Assembly: GCA_946886375.1 (NCBI GenBank)
Contig: CAMPIL010000161.1
Location: 1-8,050, forward strand
Length of the DNA: 8,050 bases
Reading direction: 5' to 3'
From: an uncultured Phycisphaerales bacterium
GTDB lineage: Bacteria > Planctomycetota > Phycisphaerae > Phycisphaerales > SM1A02
A program made the position numbers and the translations under genes. A model generated the notes under the pieces. The model was not told the origin of the DNA. It saw only the letters and a list, made by a program, of their open reading frames with translations, and searched no databases. This document shows positions 6,786 through 8,050 of the stretch, one piece after another. The stretch's first letter is position 1; each line of letters opens with the position of its first letter.

Positions 6786-6789
6786 TTGC

Positions 6790-7044
6790 ATGCATTCGCG
6801 ATATACCGCCATTATTCACATGCGCGACCCGGCAATGGGACATTCGTGGCTGTCATTGGAGCCGCTACTGCGCGTGCTGCCAGGCATTCATCGGGTTCAC
6901 ATCGTCCCTGTCGAGTCCATGGCCGCGATCGATTTTGATGGCTCTCTGACCAGCCTCGCCGAGATCGTCCGCGTCATCGAGGACTGCGAATTCGCGGTGG
7001 TCAGCGTGGCCCAGCGGCGATCGCTCGTGCGCAAGGCGGGGTAG
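6790..7044 (+). CDS. Small protein of 84 residues with an HMA-like pattern lacking CxxC
   Basis: No close family is recognised. The pattern suggests a beta-alpha-beta-beta-alpha-beta unit like heavy-metal-associated (HMA) domains: strand TAIIHM (6-11), helix SLEPLLRVLPGI (22-33), strands HRVHIVPVES (34-43) and MAAIDFD (44-50), helix LAEIVRVIEDCEF (56-68), strand AVVSVA (69-74). LPGI followed by V-x-x-V and the IED-x-x-F ending are typical of that fold. The copper-binding CxxC is absent; its place is taken by a stretch around PAMGHS, and the only cysteine is C66. If the resemblance is real, the protein has lost metal binding or uses the fold otherwise. It converges on the beta-helix gene, with the terminator at 7062-7096 between them. 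Function unknown. Confidence 0.6.
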   Translation: MHSRYTAIIHMRDPAMGHSWLSLEPLLRVLPGIHRVHIVPVESMAAIDFDGSLTSLAEIVRVIEDCEFAVVSVAQRRSLVRKAG

Positions 7045-7061
7045 CCTCAAGCCGGAGTATT

Positions 7062-7096
7062 GAAAGAAAACCGTCCGCGCAACGCGCGCGGACGGT
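7062..7096 (-). terminator. Intrinsic terminator of the beta-helix gene
   Basis: On the minus strand ACCGTCCGCGC (7096-7086) and GCGCGGACGGT (7080-7070) form a perfect 11-bp stem with a five-base loop, followed by TTTCTTT, which with the last stem base gives TTTTCTTT. It begins 21 bases after the TGA at 7120-7118. On the plus strand the hairpin is not followed by a T-run, so it should act mainly on minus-strand transcripts. Confidence 0.8.
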
Positions 7097-7117
7097 ACGT
7101 GCGACAAATCGAAGAGG

Positions 7118-7420
7118 TCAATCGCAATCGATGATCTGCGCTTCGCACAAGCCCAGCACGCACTTGTCCACAGCGTCGTGCCAGCCTTCGCTGTAGGTTT
7201 CGTATTCCAGGCTGGCCATGTCCATGCAGTCCTGAACCGAGGTCGGCATGCTTGCCTCATCCGAAGTGAATCCCGGGCACGCGCCCCAGGTGTTGATGGT
7301 CGTGATCGGGTCATTGACGTTGACCGTGCTGTCTGGCGGCGTGTTGCCGGGACCCGCAATGTCCGCAGAACAGGGCGCCGGGGCGGCGGGACACGGTCCC
7401 CAACTGTTGATCGCGGCAGG
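7118..7420 (-). pseudogene. Out-of-frame C-terminal part of the beta-helix protein: dockerin-like repeat and cysteine-containing tail
   Basis: Read one base offset from the upstream frame, the sequence continues as PAAINSWGPCP, the end of a first dockerin-like repeat. A complete second repeat follows (CSADI, then DSTVNVNDPITTINTWGACPG). After it comes a tail of about 50 residues with C87, C109, C114 and C121, counted from an ATG at 7486 that is an unlikely start. The tail contains VQDCMDMASLEYETYSEGWH and ends IIDCD before TGA 7120-7118. Without a frame correction near 7415-7421 this part has no credible start. The first repeat also lacks its calcium loop, so a deletion of roughly a dozen codons, of length 3n+2 bases, explains both the loss and the frameshift. 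The intrinsic terminator follows directly, which fits this as the true gene end. Confidence 0.7.
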
Positions 7421-8050
7421 GCAGAGGCACAATATCGGCGAGGGTGCATGAGGTCTGCGGCTGAGTCTCGTACGCGCCCATGTCAACCCTGTAGCCGCCG
7501 TCGAACCCGATCACGCGCGGCAGCACATCCAGATCGGGCGTGCGCTCGGTCGAGGTGTAACTGTTGGCGTTGAGATCAAAGTCATCGGCGGGAATGATCG
7601 TGGCAATGGGGTTGCCGGCGTTGATGCACGCCGAGCCGCAGTTCAGGCGGAAGTTGCTGGCGCTGATGAAGTTGGGGTTGTGAGCCGTCACATTCTCGCC
7701 AATGTTCGTGTCGGGTTGTCCTGCGTCGGCCCAATCGACCGTCCCGTCCACAGCGAGAATGTCAAAGCGATCTTTGACATTGCTGTACCGCACCTTGAGA
7801 AGGCCTGTCTGTGATAATCCCTTATCGTCGGCGGACATCACAGAGAGTTGCTGGCCAGCGGCGATTCCATTGTCCCAGACAATGCAATTCTGCAAGGTGC
7901 TGGTGATTGAACTCTGAATGCCGCCATCGATCTGAACCCCTCCGCCATTCTTGAGGCCGTTATTCTTCACAATCGTGCAGTTCACGATTGTCGCGATGGG
8001 AGCCATCGTCGTGCTTCCTCTCACATAGATGCCACCACCGTTCGGGTGGG
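7311..8050 (-). CDS. Secreted parallel beta-helix protein with choice-of-anchor Q-like end, 5' truncated and frameshifted at the C-terminus
   Basis: The minus-strand frame is open from the window end (8050) to TGA 7313-7311, and its 5' end lies outside. The first visible residues NGGGIYV and then IVNCTIVKNNG, NGGGVQIDGG, LQNCIVWDNG and VRYSNV are beta-helix rungs of the pectate-lyase/polymorphic-outer-membrane type. GSACINAGN and DMGAYE are typical of the choice-of-anchor Q module common in planctomycete exported proteins. CTLADIVPLP then starts a dockerin-like repeat, after which the frame is lost: about 35 residues (RDQQLGTV onward) are meaningless translation. The likely role is a cell-surface or secreted binding protein; no catalytic residues can be assigned. 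The GTG at 8024 is internal to a rung and not the start. Confidence 0.75.
   Translation of the reverse strand, partial: HPNGGGIYVRGSTTMAPIATIVNCTIVKNNGLKNGGGVQIDGGIQSSITSTLQNCIVWDNGIAAGQQLSVMSADDKGLSQTGLLKVRYSNVKDRFDILAVDGTVDWADAGQPDTNIGENVTAHNPNFISASNFRLNCGSACINAGNPIATIIPADDFDLNANSYTSTERTPDLDVLPRVIGFDGGYRVDMGAYETQPQTSCTLADIVPLPCRDQQLGTVSRRPGALFCGHCGSRQHAARQHGQRQ

Larger units (their letters stand above)
6512..6789. other. Intergenic region between tRNA-Leu and the small plus-strand ORF
   Basis: The stretch holds the tRNA promoter and a second TGCGGCCGCA palindrome (6582-6591). A small hairpin CGGCGT-TCTC-ACGCCG lies at 6611-6626. TTGACG at 6719-6724 has only a poor -10 (AATACC at 6743), so it is a weak promoter candidate for the next gene. 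The reading frame stays open here from 6592, but its translation looks random and has no ribosome binding site. Confidence 0.5.

Noticed and set aside
7411..7430. Programmed ribosomal frameshift or slippage at the tandem CTGCC-CTGCC in the beta-helix gene
   Set aside because: There is no slippery heptamer. Removing one 5-base copy does not restore the needed frame, and the missing calcium loop points to a larger deletion.
1..8050. CRISPR array, insertion sequence or rRNA
   Set aside because: No regularly spaced direct repeats, transposase motifs with terminal repeats, or rRNA-like segments were found by eye.

Overview
The window looks like chromosomal DNA of a GC-rich planctomycete, most likely of the Phycisphaerae. 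The main clue is the pair of exported proteins at the two ends, which end in short dockerin-like calcium-binding repeats of the form D-x-(D/T)-G-D-x-x-V-(D/N)-V-x-D followed by INAWGPC or INTWGACP. This cysteine-containing C-terminal anchor is familiar from that class. The assignment is an inference from motifs read by eye; no 16S rRNA or other marker is present.

Left part (1-2667): the 3' portion of a large secreted zinc metallopeptidase. It has an FTP-type propeptide, an HEFGH catalytic helix, beta-sandwich modules and two dockerin-like repeats. A 292-base gap with three inverted repeats follows.

Centre (2960-6363): a bacterial non-homologous end-joining (NHEJ) locus. Ku is followed after 6 bases by a stand-alone LigD-type ATP-dependent DNA ligase, and 13 bases later by a four-repeat TPR protein. 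Facing them on the minus strand, its stop only 4 bases from the TPR stop, is a stand-alone LigD-type polymerase (archaeo-eukaryotic primase fold). Ku would bind and bridge broken ends, the polymerase would fill or extend them with nucleotides, and the ligase would seal them. The functions that mycobacterial or Pseudomonas LigD carries on one chain are therefore split over two genes of opposite orientation, and the 3'-phosphoesterase domain is not in the window.

Right part (6364-8050): a tRNA-Leu (GAG anticodon, minus strand) with a plausible promoter lies upstream of the polymerase gene. A small plus-strand ORF (84 aa) follows, with an HMA-like pattern but no metal-binding CxxC. A clear intrinsic terminator then serves a minus-strand gene for a secreted beta-helix protein, whose 5' end lies beyond the window. 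Its dockerin region has lost the first calcium loop and is frameshifted, so the second repeat and a cysteine-containing tail are out of frame. This is either a real inactivation of the anchor or a sequence error.
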